DNA from: Piper betle
Lineage: Eukaryota; Streptophyta; Magnoliopsida; Piperales; Piperaceae
DNA length: 64,000 nt
Direction: 5' to 3'
NCBI GenBank assembly: GCA_033002965.1
Contig: JAURVB010000149.1
Coordinates: 186,001 to 250,000 of the forward strand
Shown here: one piece after another, positions 37,974-51,440 of the stretch
How the letters are laid out: each line of letters starts with the position of its first letter
Position numbering within the stretch: position 1 is the first letter of the stretch
Notes under the pieces: model-generated
What the model saw: the letters and a program-made list of their open reading frames with translations, nothing else
Database searches by the model: none
Told to the model about the DNA's origin: nothing
Position numbers and translations under genes: made by a program

Positions 37974-40391
37974 TGTAATTCCCCGAGTTTGGTTCACTTA
38001 AGAACCGAATAAAAAATATTACAACTGAGCCAAGCCATGTCTAAATGAATTAAGTTGTAAGACTTGAACAATAAAATGGATCTTAAGAACCATTTTGAAG
38101 TCTCGAGAATGAAAAATATTATTAAATATATATGAAATGTATTAAGTAAAACAAAAGTACAAAAGAAAACGATAGAACATTGAACACAAGTATGTATAGT
38201 TTCTATCTATCCTTCCACTAAAGCCAACCCAATATATGAATACAAAATTTACATATATAATATTAAAAATGTCACTAACTAATTTCACTGGTTCGAAAAA
38301 TAATTAGTACAAACTAATAAGTGAAAACTAATTTCCACGAGGAAAGAAAAACCGTATATATATTCTACATGAAAACACTCAAAGGGCATCTATTGAGGAA
38401 CTATCAAGCTTTAAACTTAATAGTATCTTGAACTAAACTGGTGTATGCTACTATCGGCAAGTGCTTTTCTCGACAATAACTGATCCCACTCTCGGGAAAT
38501 AATACATTTCCTAAGCCTTCTCTAAACTTTCATATAACATCTATTCAAGAGCACAATGACATAGTACTCTCAAGTAGTCGCCTTCAATACCCTTTGATAC
38601 CATAAATCTAGCCATACACTATATACAATAATACCCATCTACTTAACGCCTTTCTGGGTATGAGGAAGCTCAAGATGTAGAGATATCAAGATCCTTTGGG
38701 AATGGAACAACCCTTTCACTAATCCAAAGCTCACTGTGACCTATGTATGTGCTTGCTCAAGTTATACACGAGGTCAAATTCACCAACTCTCAGCTCACTA
38801 AAAACATGATAAAAACTATGTATAGGGCTAGGAAGAAAATTATATAAATAAGCCCAAAGTCAATGTGATGTGGATCTAAGTTTGAAAATAACTCGAGGGA
38901 TCTTATCTTTAAGGGTTTTTAATAACGGAAGTAAAATATGTATAAATGGCCCGTATTAAGTGGTGTCCGATAAAATAACCACTTAACACGTCCTACGATC
39001 TGGAATCAAATCCACTATAGACTAAAATGATAAAGACGAGAAAAGTCATAATGAACAGTGGTTCAAGTTTCAAGTGCATGGTATATCTACAGCAAGCTAA
39101 GACTCCAAAACCAACATTGGAACCTATTGTTTAGTAAAAGTTTGAAAACTCTATATAATTCATAGTTATAATGTGTGCTCACATTAACAAGAACATCTAA
39201 AATAAAAGGACAATGCAAAGGAAATAACTAAATACTATCTAGCATGCAAAACAAGCACATGCACATGCACTAAATAAATAAACAAATAAAACTAGTCAAA
39301 TAAATAAAAGAACACTAAATAACATAATAAGTACTCTAGTAAATATCAAGAAACTAGAAAAAACAAAATTAGAAAATAACAAATTAAAAGATCATGAAGA
39401 CGTGGAGCATGTTGGTGGTAGTGACCGACGAAGTCCACGTTGCAAGTTGTCGAAAAACGGCTGGAAAGGGAAAAAATGCCGTTGGGGTAGGTGGAGTCAC
39501 TGGCAGCGATGATTGGCGGGGTTGGTCTCAAAATGTCGGCCATCAAGTGAGGAACATGTCTGGATAGTCAGATCAACCGTAGGTGGCTCCACGACACCGA
39601 AAAACGTCCCAAAGCGACAACGGCAGTGGAAAACCAATGGTATAGGTCGATAACCGGCTATTAGGCAATCACGATCGTATTTGTTTGGTAGCCAGAGGGT
39701 GGTCAGAGTCTTGCTGGCGGCGAGCCGAAGTGGCAGCAACACTAAGGGTAGAAAATAATTCAAAAATGGGGGACAAATCTCCTTAAAAATGGGTGGCCAA
39801 TGCTAGGGCTGATGTAGTGGAACCAAATCTTGCCATGTGGCACAATTCAAACGCTTGACAACTCGTGAGCCTAATAGGCGAACGGAAAGTTCGGATTAAG
39901 ACCATCAAAAGTTAAAATTGACTCAAAGCCTTGAAGTTACTATATGGGTGGAAATCGAGATGAAAAAATTAAATGAGCCACAAAACCATGAATTTCATTG
40001 AATGAAGATTTGCAACTTAAATCTAGTTAAGCCTACAAGGGCAATCTAATAATCTAAAATCCCTATGATGTATGTATATGAGGTACTCTTGAAATCCCAA
40101 ACGGATACTTAACATTGCAATGACTTAGATCTAGCCCTAAAACCTAGACTAACACAATAAAAAATTGGTATACCTCCAATATATGCTAATAATTCATACT
40201 ATGCTGTAGTATAACTGAAGTTATAATTTATATATTGGACATATTCAGCCTCCATAATATGCTAATATGATCATTTGGGCCATATACTCATAGTTTGAAA
40301 GTTTGTCTAGCTCGAATTGACTCGAGACTGGATCGAATTGGCCAAAATAAAAAACAGGTAAAACCATAACCTAAAACTGAGGTTTTATACA
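37974..40391 (+). mobile_element. Old, GC-depleted relative of solo-LTR-like repeat D (copy E)
   Basis: Starts TGTAATTCCCCGAGTTTGG and ends near GAGGTTTTATACA. It is collinear with D for much of its length: AGTCGCCTTCAATACCCTTT, ATCAAGATCCTTTGGGAA, AAATAACTCGAGGGATCTTA, ATAAATGGCCCGTATTAAGT, AACCACTTAACACGTCCT. Many positions differ from D by C-to-T or G-to-A, as expected after long DNA methylation. No flanking 5-bp repeat was found, so the exact ends are approximate. No retroviral-type coding sequence. Confidence 0.65.
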
Positions 40392-42886
40392 AAGACTTGA
40401 ATTAATTTTATCTCAATGTATGTTTTCACCTATTGTTTTTTTGGAATGGTTAAAAAGCCATTCGAGTAAGCTCAGCACATTTCATTTCAAAACCGTGCTT
40501 GACACCAATTTCAAATTAGTGACCAGATATATCTGGTTACAAAAATGCGATCGCAAGAGACCTTTTTTTATTAGTGAAAATTGTTTTGATGTTTTTAGTT
40601 TAGACCATTTAAGTCAAAATTAATTTAGAACAAAAAATCTACAATAGACGTCTTTTTTTCCCCTATTGAGCACGAGTACTTCTCGTAGAGCTAACCATTT
40701 TATGACAAGTTAGAAATATCCTTAGCATCATTCCCCCTTAAATCTTCACTAATTGGGTTGATGAAGATCGTTAACACCAAATGTTTTGCGAAAGAGTATC
40801 GATCATTCTTATCCAGACAGTTGTAATAAAACAACTCGTACAAATTCACACCACGATTGAAGATAAAATCAAAGCCTATAGAGGGAAAGAAACATGGAAA
40901 ATGTTGATTATTTGAAGAAAGACGAGAAGCCATTAATTGTACGTACGACCAACAAAGAAGCAATACAAGCCCAAGGCCCCAAACAGCCAGCAACGTACTG
41001 GACTTTAGTGTCATTGCATAAAATTCATATCAAAGCCTATAATTTATCTCTTAAACAAATGAACACATAATTTTTGGATATTTACAGGAATTTAATTATG
41101 TTGATGACTTGCTCATATGTTTACGTAGGCCTCCCACGAATGGTACCACAAATATGATCACCTTTGTTTTTACTGAATTCATGATCAGTTCATCGGTTAA
41201 TTCCACTAAACAACTTGAGTGAGTTGTTAATACATATTTCTTCTTGCTTTGTTATTAAACGTATAGTTTTTAAAAAAAAATTATTCTAAAAATTTCTCAT
41301 GTCAGTTGCTGAGTCAAATTTTATAAATGACTATAAAATGACTAATTTTATAATTGACTCTCCAGTCAAGTTCGAGGTTGAGTTTTTAAATTATAATTAA
41401 AAAGATAATCAAAGGTCTGAGTTCGGGTTAAAGTAAAATATTGAACCAATTAAAATATATAAAGAAAATAAACTATTATATTATATCTCTAAAATAAACA
41501 AAGAAAAGAAACATTCGTCTCTAAAATTATAGTCCATCTCTAACCGGCGTGGCGTCTTTAACTAGTTTTCAAGAGACGACGGGGATAAGATCAATACATA
41601 TGATATGGGACATGCCCCATGATATTCCGGCTTCCAATTTACGAAGACAAATCAGATCCCTTCCTTTTCCTCGAATGCGGAGGCTCTACAGGGTATCCTT
41701 GTCTAGATAAGGTTTTTTCCCCCAAGCATGTTTGAGAAAGATCTATTCATGTATACAAAGTTACCGGTTACAAACAAGATTGGTACCTTTGCATGCATGA
41801 TGCATCAACCGTTGGTTTCTTTGCTTTGAAGTTTTGAACAAAAACAAAACGTGGATGTATTCGTACAATATAATTGTTGGGTTTATCTCACATAATATAT
41901 GAAGGTGACTAGTAACTTGTATATAAACTAATAAGAAAACTTTATTCCTTAATTTAGTTTTTCGATTAAGTGAGAGTTTTGACACTTGTTACAAGTCTCT
42001 TTGGTGAGGGGAATTGATTTGGGTAGGTTAGTCCGAATTAAAGTCTCCTAAAACTTCGCTATAACATATAGATTTAACATGTGGTGAATGAGAGATGATT
42101 TGAGTGATATGATGTGTGAGAGAAATAATTATTAGGTTATCCTACATCATATTTAGAGGTGATTGAGAGACACGTGACACCTGTTGCAAGTCTATTTTGA
42201 GGACCAATTGAGCCCAATAATAATTAGTCAAAATATCGTGACAAATTAACGTTGAAATATGGTTTTATATATAACTCTATTCAAGTATAGTATTTAGTTC
42301 TTTTTAGTATTTAGAATTAATTTAGTAAGTGGGTTTTTTTTTTCATGTTCAGGTATCTTGAAAAATGAAAATTACCCGAGTGTGTTTAAAGGCACAATTA
42401 AGAATTTTCCATGATATATTATGTGTGTCATATACTAAAACGAAGAGTAACTAAAATTGGGGCTCTAATGAAAAGTAGGGGATTTCAGACAATCAAAATA
42501 CAACAAAAATAAAAAAATCTTTATAATCTCTCTCTTTGTTCATTTAGAGTCTATATATAGAATTCAAATCTATCCCTATGATCTTAGATTATTATCTATA
42601 AATGAGAGCATCATTATCTTTTTCACAATTTAACGAGGTTTATATAAAATCTTAATTTATTTTTAATATAGGTCATGCATGACACAATATTAATAAATTA
42701 TAATTATTAAATGTTAACTTTTACATAGACCTACGAGTAATTGAAGGCTTGAATGACAACTTCTCCTATTGGTGTTTCCGAAGAAAAATGTAAATCATCA
42801 AATTATGAGGCTTAGTTGTGACTTGTGAGATTCAATCTCATTAGTTGTCATGAATCCATACATAAATATAAGTGCTCGCTTGCGTA
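40392..42886. other. Gene-empty AT-rich region
   Basis: No recognised gene. A short direct repeat (GAGAGTTTTGACACTTGTTA at about 41970 and GAGAGACACGTGACACCTGT at about 42152) suggests remnants of an unidentified repeat. Confidence 0.45.
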
Positions 42887-42894
42887 ATCTTAGA

Positions 42895-43450
42895 TAGGGT
42901 TGGGCACTGGTGAGTCAAGTCGACTTTTGCTCAACTCGAATTCAGCTCATTTGATAAACAAATCAATTTTAAAGTTATATTTTTTCGATTAGAGTTATTT
43001 TATTTTAAGTTTGAGTCAAATCTAATTGAGTTTGAGTCGAACATCGGTCGTGTTTGAAGTTTGAAGATTTAGTTTATTCTCTATAATGCAATATTTTTTT
43101 TGTAAAAATATAAATAATATTCTTTTAAATTAATAGCCATATATAATTATTAGATTAGTTTGATTTAATTATTTTTATATCAAATTATCATTTTTAATGT
43201 TATATTATCCATTTATTATTAAAAGTTTATATTAAATATTGAGTTGATTCGAATCGAGTTTTAAGACGAATGGAGTTGTTTTGAGTTGAATTGAGTGAAA
43301 TTTAACATAAATCGAAACCTACTATAATGTAATTGATCTGAGTCGATATTTATAAGATCGAGTTTTAAATCAAACTTAAAATGATTCGGCAGTACGACTC
43401 AAGTTGGGTTAGAAAAATTCCCGAGCTAACCGGAGTAGGGCCCACCCCTA
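42895..43450 (+). mobile_element. hAT-type MITE, 0.56 kb
   Basis: Ends TAGGGTTGGGCACTGGTGAG and the complement TAGGGGTGGGCCCTACTCC form imperfect terminal inverted repeats of hAT type. Flanks ATCTTAGA (42887-42894) and ACCTTAGA (43451-43458) match at 7 of 8. The interior has GAGTTTGAGTCGAAC-type words like the MITE at 23609. No coding capacity. Confidence 0.7.
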
Positions 43451-43458
43451 ACCTTAGA

Positions 43459-43866
43459 TCTTTTGTACGTTTGTGAGCAGTGAGGTCTTATCTCTTGTAG
43501 AAGATGATGAATGATGAATCAGATTCCACCGTTCAATGCCTCTTGTCTTCAATGGTACTAAAATGTGGACAAGAATAAGTGCAAGCCCGCCTGCAACAAC
43601 GAAGTAGGAATCTGGTCTGATCATGATACATCAATAGATAAAGGATAAAAAGTGGATCTGTAACTATTATAGCATGTTTGCATGTTCTTGGACTCTTCCC
43701 CATTTCAACCGATTCCCAGTTCAACAGTGTATGCTTTCATGGCACTAGATGCATTTTAGTGTTGCAGAGGTGCTTGTCCTAGAAGAGGCAGAGTAATGCT
43801 AGAATAATCAGAAACTTGAAACCATAAATTTAGTTCTTCCGATTTACCAAGAATTTATAATTGAGA
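43459..43866. other. Promoter and 5' UTR region of threonine aldolase
   Basis: No separate gene seen. No clear TATA box could be assigned. Confidence 0.4.
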
Positions 43867-46533
43867 ATGGCAATGAGAATTGTGGACCTTCGGTCTGATA
43901 CAGTTACAAAGCCAACCGAGGCCATGAGAGCAGCCATGGCAAATGCTGTTGTTGATGATGATGTCCTGGGCTTTGATCCAACTGCAGTCAAGTTTGAAGC
44001 AGAGATGGCTCAAATGATGGGGAAGGAGGCTGCTCTCTTTGTTCCATCAGGGACCATGGGGAATTTGATCTCTGTTCTTGTGCATTGTGAGGTTAGAGGA
44101 AGTGAGGTCATTCTTGGGGATAACTCCCACATCCATGTCTATGAGAATGGAGGCATTTCTACCATTGGAGCTGTTCATGCTAAGACTCTGAAGAACAACC
44201 TAGATGGGACTATGGATCTTCATCTCATTGAAGCAGCCATTAGAAAGCCAGAAGACGAGCTTTACTACCCAACAACCAGGCTTATATGCCTTGAGAATTC
44301 CCATGCTAAGTATAGTTTTCCTTGAAAATTTAAATTTTGCAGTTCTTCTTGAGCTAATATGCAACATGATTTTGGTATCACTGTATTGTATGCAACAAGA
44401 TGCAGAGAGCCACTCCTAAAGAATACAGTTAGTTTTTTGGATTATATTTCAGCTTGAAGTATTCTTCATAACTAAAAAATAAGGGCTCTCTTATCCATTT
44501 CTTTAGCAGGTGAATGCCACTTTTTGGTGTTCCACGTGAGTGAAAACTGAGATGGGGTTCTTATGTCGATCTCTTACAGATTGATTCCTTATAATGAGAT
44601 ACAATTATGCTATTTCACAAGATTGTCTTCAGTTGATGTTGTACTGGTCTGTTTTCAATCTTTGATAAAATTTCCAATTTTACGCTGCAGTTGTGGTGGC
44701 AGATGTATTTCAGTAGAATACACAGACAAGGTAGGAGCAATGGCTAAAAAGTATGGCTTGAAGCTACACGTTGATGGAGCTCGAATTTTTAATGCATCTG
44801 TTGTGAGTAATTAACTTCAACCCATATAAACTTCCTCCTATTTTCATGTAAACTTTGATGGTGTTGGCAAAACAAATTCCATCTTTTTTAACTCTCCTTT
44901 GTGCAAGTATTTCTTCTTTTCACAAGTAAGCTCATCACATGCATGGAATTTGCTTTTAGAATCATGTTTTTTTGTAAATTTTAGATGGTTTAACCATTTG
45001 TTCAAAAAGCTCAGTTTATTAAGAAATTAGACAACCATGTATCATTTACTTTAACAAAGGTTTCCTTTTAGTAACATGTACCTAACCTTTAATTTGCATT
45101 ACCATTGTCAGGCCCTGGGTGTTCCTGTTGATAGGCTTGTCCAAGCTGCAGATTCTGTCTCGGTAATTTCCTCCTATTGAACGTCTCTTATATGTGGCAT
45201 TAACCTTCTTTAGACAAGCGTTAGAACTTCCCCATGCTTTTAAGTTCAATAAGTCTAGCAAAATTTTTGAACCCATGAACTGGATGGACTAATAAAAATT
45301 GTCTGCTATTACAAACATGTTGGTTATCTCAGTGCCATATGAAGGAGAACCCTTAAACAACTTACTTTTTAGATACTAATTTGTTTCCATGAAATGAACC
45401 AAGTCAGGTGTGTCTATCCAAAGGTTTGGGAGCTCCTGTTGGGTCTGTCATTGTAGGTTCCAAAGACTTTATTGCCAAGGTGATTTATCAATCAATGAAT
45501 TGTATTCATGTCTTCCTAAACAATTTTACAACGGGCACTGACTTGATTTGGATCAGGCCAGAAGACTGAGGAAGACATTAGGGGGAGGAATGAGACAAGT
45601 TGGAGTGTTGTGTGCTGCAGCAATAGTTGGAGTGCAGGAGAACATTAGCAAACTCAAGCATGATCATCAAAGAGCAATGTTTATAGCAGGTAGTACCTAG
45701 TTCTGCAAGACATAATTCAGAATTTCATGATCATTGGTACATGATGATGATCATCATCAAATTTTGTGTCATTGATTGATGGTTTTTGTATTAAAGCTTG
45801 CTTAATTTTTATCTCATCAGACCAAGAAACTTGGAATCCAAAATAGTTCCCATGAATATATGTACAAATCTTTGCAAAGTGTCTTACTGAAGTATTGACA
45901 AAGAAGCATTTTTCATCCTTAACAGATGGATTGAATAAGATCCAGGGACTGAAGGTTGAGACAGATACAGTGGAGACAAACATGGTTGGTTTCAGTTAGT
46001 CTTGTGTGTATTCAAAGCTCAAATCTTGTGTCTATTACATGGTTGGGAATAATAAGATCATTATTTGATATTGGGAAATCAGTAGCACACAAGGCTATTC
46101 AGCCATTAAGGATTTTAGTATACTTAAGTTGTATTGGTGTTTGTGCAGGTATATTGTGATATCATGGAAAGTTTAAATATCACGGTAGAAGATCTTTGCA
46201 AGAGATTGGAAGAATGTGGAGTACTTGTAATCCCAGCAGGACCATCCAGGTAGGGGTGTGCTGAAACTTTCATCAAGCAAACCCAATTGCAATACTTCTC
46301 TTTGCTATTTGCTAATTTACCATCAAACTGGTTTTTCTTTGACAGCATTAGGATAGTTCTTCACTACCAAATATCAGACAGTGATGTTCTATTTGCACTG
46401 TCCTCCATTCAGGTGTTCAACTCAAATCATATCATGTTCCACCAATTTTTGTTATGATTGTTGTCTCAACCAAAATCTGATATCCAAGATGTTTCTATTG
46501 CAGCAAGCTCTTAGTTCATCATCTTCCAGCTAA
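43867..46533 (+). CDS. L-threonine aldolase (PLP enzyme), 9 exons
   Basis: Exons 43867-44309, 44691-44802, 45112-45162, 45408-45479, 45557-45689, 45926-45984, 46149-46249, 46346-46412, 46504-46533; all GT/AG, 1068 nt, 355 aa. It splits threonine (and allo-threonine) into glycine and acetaldehyde, linking amino-acid catabolism to glycine supply in the cytosol. Seen: VDLRSDTVTKPTEAMRAAMA, DDDVLGFDPTA, ALFVPSGTMGNLISVLVH, GDNSHIHVYENGG, LHVDGARIFNASV (PLP-site Asp-Gly-Ala-Arg), SVCLSKGLGAPVGSVIVGS with the Schiff-base lysine, and RRLRKTLGGGMRQVGVLCAA. The family is fold-type I, as plant THA1. The start ATG at 43867 was chosen; a second ATG at 43873 would also fit. The protein ends in a short Ser-rich tail from exon 9. 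Intact throughout. Confidence 0.93.
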
Positions 46534-47114
46534 AATAAGAGTTGGTGGAGTTCAATATGATGGCATCATTCATCATCTGTCAGTCTCTCTATCAAACAGA
46601 GGAAGATTTTAACAAGATATGAAAATGATGTAATTTCACTGAGCAAAAACTGCATTACATATATGATTGTGTCTTTTTCTTTAACCTTTACCAAGCTGTT
46701 TGCTCCTGAATATCTGGAAGCTCTATGACGATAAACAATAAAATAATATAGAATAAAATAAAACTCCACCCATTTGTTAAGAAAATGGACCATTTAACAT
46801 TTTAAAAATGTTCATAGAGATCAGTATGCCCTGTACAATGACAAGCCAGAGAACATAAAAAAACACTGTTACATAACAATGAGAACTGGCAGTACAAGCA
46901 TGGAACTTTGTATGTACAAGTTAAGATGGTCTACAAAATTTACAGATGGCTCAGCACAAAAACTGAACTGAGTAATCATATTGATTGATCAAGCTCTTCC
47001 TAAATGCCTATATAAATCATAGGAAGTAAACTACTCACATGATACAAAAAAGAAATTGATAACACTATTTGGCAAGACAAAAGAAAAGAAAAGAATCTCG
47101 ACAGACTTTTGAGA
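46534..47114. other. Intergenic space between convergent threonine aldolase and PUB genes
   Basis: Contains both 3' UTRs. No gene or repeat recognised. Confidence 0.5.
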
Positions 47115-50102
47115 CTAGCGGTATGATTTTCCTTTCACATTGCTAGTTCCTCGCTGACTGCGGAAATGACATAAAAGCTGTTGTGCCTGCAAAATTACAC
47201 CAAATTTCAAACTAATGATGCTAGCAGAGTGTATTACAAAGTTTTTACAACTCAAACCGGCTATATGCATAAACCACTCCAAATTTTCATTCAAAGCAAC
47301 ATAATCCATAGCATATAGGTAGTTTTGACAGTCAAAAAATTCTAGAGCACAACTTTTAACAGGAAGTCAAGAGGTGTTACGAATGGTGGTTGATATACTA
47401 CAAATGTTAGCACGTTACCTTTTCTTTGGCTCTTGGACTCCCTGATTGAGATAAAGCAACCAAAGGAGGCACAACACCCTCTTGTAATACCAAGGTGGAA
47501 AGCTTTTGGCTGTTAACACATAGTTGTAACAGTGTGGAAGCGGCATTTTCCTTTCCTCTTGAGGAACCAGTTTCAAGATATCCAGCTAACAATGGAATTC
47601 CTCCTTCCTTTCCGATGGCAGTGCAACCTTCTGTAACTGTTGCTAAGCTTGCTAAAATGGCAAGTGCTTTATCTGCCATCTCTTTGGTTGTTTGCATTAG
47701 TTCAACAAGAAGCTTCACAGCTCCAGTCTGGACTATCCGAGCCTTGTTCTCATGACATATTGATAGATTAAACAGGGCGCCTGCAGCGTCTTTCTTTGCT
47801 CTAAGAGTCCCACTATGGAGGAGTTCAACCAAAATCCTAATAACACCTGACCGACCAATCTCGCTCCTAAATCGCTCCAATGCAGACAGGCTGTACAAAG
47901 TTGCAGCAGAGTTTTCTTTTGCTTCTGGAGATCCTAACTTCATTACACGGATTAGTGGCTCGATGGCTCTTGCCTCAACAATTACAACTTTGTTGTTGTG
48001 ATTGATTGACAAGTTCAAAAGAGCTGTAACTGCAGTACTTTGAGCTGCATCTTCACCTGAACGTAGCAAAGAAATCAATGGTCCAATCACCCCAGCCTCA
48101 GCTAGTATAACACGGTTTTCCTTATTGTACTTTGCCAACAATCGTACTTCAGCTGCTGCATTTGTTTGGACTTCCATGCTATCACTAATTAAATCCTTGG
48201 CAAGGTTTTGGGCTTGGAAAAGAGTGATCAAATCTTCAGTACCAGCTTCAGAGAGTGAACAATCATCATTTTGCTGAGGGTGGTTATCTTTTTCAGCCTG
48301 CACTCTCAACTTTGAAACACAATTTTGACTAACAGAAGATTGAGGAGAGCAGCAGAAATCCTTCTGTGAATAGGATTCGATGGGATCCGGCATAATCTCC
48401 TCTGATGTCGCATTTAAGTGTGCAGACTTGATCGATAACCTTGAAGTTACATCGTCAAGGCTAGATAATGTGCTTGAGGAAGATTCACTTCGACTGTGAC
48501 TACATGACTCTTCGCAACAGGGTTCCAACTGCGAAACCAAGTAGTCAATGGCTGCTTCATGAGAATTGTCATGCAAATTTACCCCTGATAAATTCATACC
48601 AGGTAGATTAGCATTTGCTACTGAAATATCAACATGTTGTCTCTCCTTTTTTACAACAGTAGGAGATGAATCTGGAGTAATTTCATTGTGGCACAAATCC
48701 TGGAAACTATCAACAGTGTACATGTCCTTTGAAACTCCCCGAGATATAAAAAAGGATGATATAGTGGATTTCACAGGGGAGTGCTTTAAGTTTTTGTGTC
48801 CATGCCAATTAGCAATTAGAGCTTTTACTGTATAGTTTGGAATCAGATTGATGTGGGATAGAGGTTGGCGATTTATGGGACATATTCTGAGTCCCTGCTC
48901 AAGCCACTTCTGAATAAAGGATCTTTCATAGGTCTGTCCAGATGCAACAATCACAGGATCTGTCATCACGTCTAAGGAGAGTTGGCAGAAAAATTCAGAA
49001 GGAATGACCATACCGTTTATTTCACTGAACTGCTTATGTTTAATAAGGCAATTGCGAATCTGCGATACAAGGTCAACTATCTGATCAAAATTAACCATTT
49101 CTTCTTTACTTCCACGCAACTCGGCCTTGGATCGTTCTTTCTCCAAAGCAATGCTTTCTGCTAAAATTTCTTGACTAGATTTTAGGCAAAGTAATTCAAC
49201 TATTTTCAACAAATGAGCAGGTTTGGGCGGAAGCTCATCGAGCCTATCTCTAAGAACCTCTTCTATAACATCAGAAAGCTCATTAACCTGATCAAAGCCT
49301 CCAAGTTGTTGCATACAGTGCTAGAGCAAGAAATTCAAAAGAACAGTTACACCACCTCTATTGTGCACAATACATATATTAGAAACACTGTACCCAAAGG
49401 TTTGCAGAAATAATTCATAAAACAATGCTTTCCAGCCTACTTAAACATGCACTGTTCTACCAAACAAAGAACTTAAAAGAAAAAAAGCACAGTTGTCATT
49501 CAGAAAATGCAAATAATAAGGAACTAAGAGTTAATAGCAACTATATATTTAATTAGTTATCCAAGTTTTATGCAATAATCTACCTGCACACATGTTGAAT
49601 TTGGTAATAAATCAGATGACTTAAGCTTACGACAGATCATCAAAGCTGATTTTTTGATTTTTGCCATCAGGGGAGAACTTTGAAGAACCTGATAAAAACA
49701 AATAGAAGTTAGAAATCAGGCATAAAAGCCACCAATTGCATGAAGCAAACTGAGAGATCTACTATAAAAGCTCTAAGTAAATGCTAACAATATATTCCAA
49801 AAAATTTAATTCGGCAGATTACGCACAAAGGATATCTTGCTCATCTTTGGATTCAGTCTCTCCATAAGCTCTCTTGCCTCATTCACAGTAATATCCAACT
49901 CCTCAATCTCCGTAAAGAATAGTCTATCAGAAGGCATTTTGGAATTGACAACCTCATCAAGCACGGGTTTTAGAAGCTTCAATATTGAAACCATGCTTGT
50001 GAAATTGCTTTGAATAGGACTAGGTTTGATGGTTTGACAAGCAGCTAAATGGATAAATCTAGATATACTATTAATTAGACCTCTGACAGATTTGGAACCC
50101 AT
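47115..50102 (-). CDS. U-box / ARM-repeat E3 ubiquitin ligase (PUB4-like), 4 coding exons
   Basis: Exons on the minus strand: 50102-49827, 49688-49584, 49320-47419, 47186-47115; 2355 nt, 784 aa. It is an E3 ligase that transfers ubiquitin from an E2 through its U-box. Layout: U-box N-terminal (UND) helical domain at about residues 1-220, U-box at about 232-305 (IPSEFFCQLSLDVMTDPVIV, ASGQTYERSFIQKWLEQG, NLIPNYTVKALIANW), a Ser-rich linker, then ARM repeats from about residue 500 (NAAAEVRLLAKYNKENRVIL, AVTALLNLSINHNNK, NSAATLYSLSALERFR, DAAGALFNLSICHENKARIV). The short last exon encodes AQQLLCHFRSQRGTSNVKG, typical of the PUB2/PUB4 tail. PUB4 members act in root meristem, tapetum and chitin/cytokinin signalling. 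An intron acceptor (TTTTTTTTGCAG) ends 5 nt before the ATG, so the gene has a 5' UTR intron. Confidence 0.92.
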
Positions 50103-51432
50103 TGAACCTGCAAAAAAAAATATACATCAACAACTCAGGATCATCTATCTGTCAGAGTTTTGCTGGGCATGAGGCATCCATGAAAATGCCTAGAAAAATC
50201 ACTGGCATCAAGATAAAACCATTTCTCAGATTAAAAAGCAGGGTGAACAGACAAACACAGACAAAAATGTCAAATGGAATTTCTTAGTTGCAAGCCACTT
50301 AAAAAAATAAAAAGGAAAGGAAAACGAGATTCTTTACCGTCTGAATCAACAAGGGCGACCTGTGCAATTCAGTTCTGAAAGTTTAAATGACTAAAAGAAA
50401 CCATGAGAATAGCGCTCAGTGTTGAACCAGAATCTAAGGCAGCTAACAAATCAAAATTTCTGTTCCCAGCAAACAACTTTTAGCCATGAAAATCATGAAG
50501 ATTCATCCATCAGTCATCATACACCCAGAAAATACCCGCCACCACAAACATGAAGACCGACATAGCTCCACAGCTAGCTCAAACCAGAAAACTGGAAACA
50601 ATACAAAGCACTGTTCCTAGAATGCAGAAAGTCTGACCAAGTTCCCAACAAAGATTAAAAAAAAAAAGTGAGAAGGAGATGAAGTGGGAAGGGAGTAGTC
50701 TATTGCTTTACCCTTTTTATGATAATGAACTCTTCAAAATTTGGTGACAGACAAGGAGATGATCAGAAGATTGCATTAAGAACCGACGACAGATAGACGA
50801 CAAGGAAATCACTGATATTTCGTCAAATAAATCTAGAGAAGCTGCATACCTGACACTGTCGGTCGACTTTGAAGATTGCAGTCACATAAAGATGATAACA
50901 AGCGTCCAGAGATGGAGGTCCCCTTCTGTACACCCAGTCCAAGCACTAAGTTACCTTTGCTCCAAAAAATAAAAACTCTTACTTGCCCAATATACACCAT
51001 GTTTGTACAAAAATTATAAATTCATTTTTGGTGTAATTTGACGGCTAATGCTGCTGTAAAATATAATTAGAAACACACAAACCGGAGACAAAGCGAGGAT
51101 TGTGAATGCAACCACTGTAAGCTTAATCTTTTAGGATTTGATTGATTCACTTTTCAACAAAAAATGCACTCACAACAATATCACATGTATAGACAATACA
51201 ATTGTATATTTAACTTGCATGGAGTGGTTAAACTTCTTGGCATGGTTGGATAAGGTAGATGGAGTAGGTTATGTTGGTGGTTTTGGTAGGGGGCAAGAGT
51301 ACGCCTTGCTCTTAATTATTAGGTTAATCATGATGGCTATGGAAAAGATAGCTGGGTCAAGGCCCTTCTCTCGTTGCTTTTAAATGTGCTGCTCTTTTCT
51401 ACACATTGTTGTCAAGAGAACTGTGGCCAGAA
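50103..51432. other. 5' UTR introns/promoter of the PUB gene and flanking DNA
   Basis: A poly-T/GCAG acceptor directly before the ATG implies a 5' UTR intron. On the minus strand a candidate 22-nt leader exon, GCACAG|GTCGCC...CAGACG|GTAAAG, lies near 50338-50359, and a possible first donor AG|GTATGC near 50850. These leader exons are guesses. Beyond 51000 nothing gene-like is seen. Confidence 0.35.
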
Positions 51433-51440
51433 GTGTTGAT

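Noticed and set aside
37974..40391. Target-site duplication for copy E
   Set aside because: Bases flanking the two proposed ends (CAATG and AAGAC) do not match, so no duplication is claimed.
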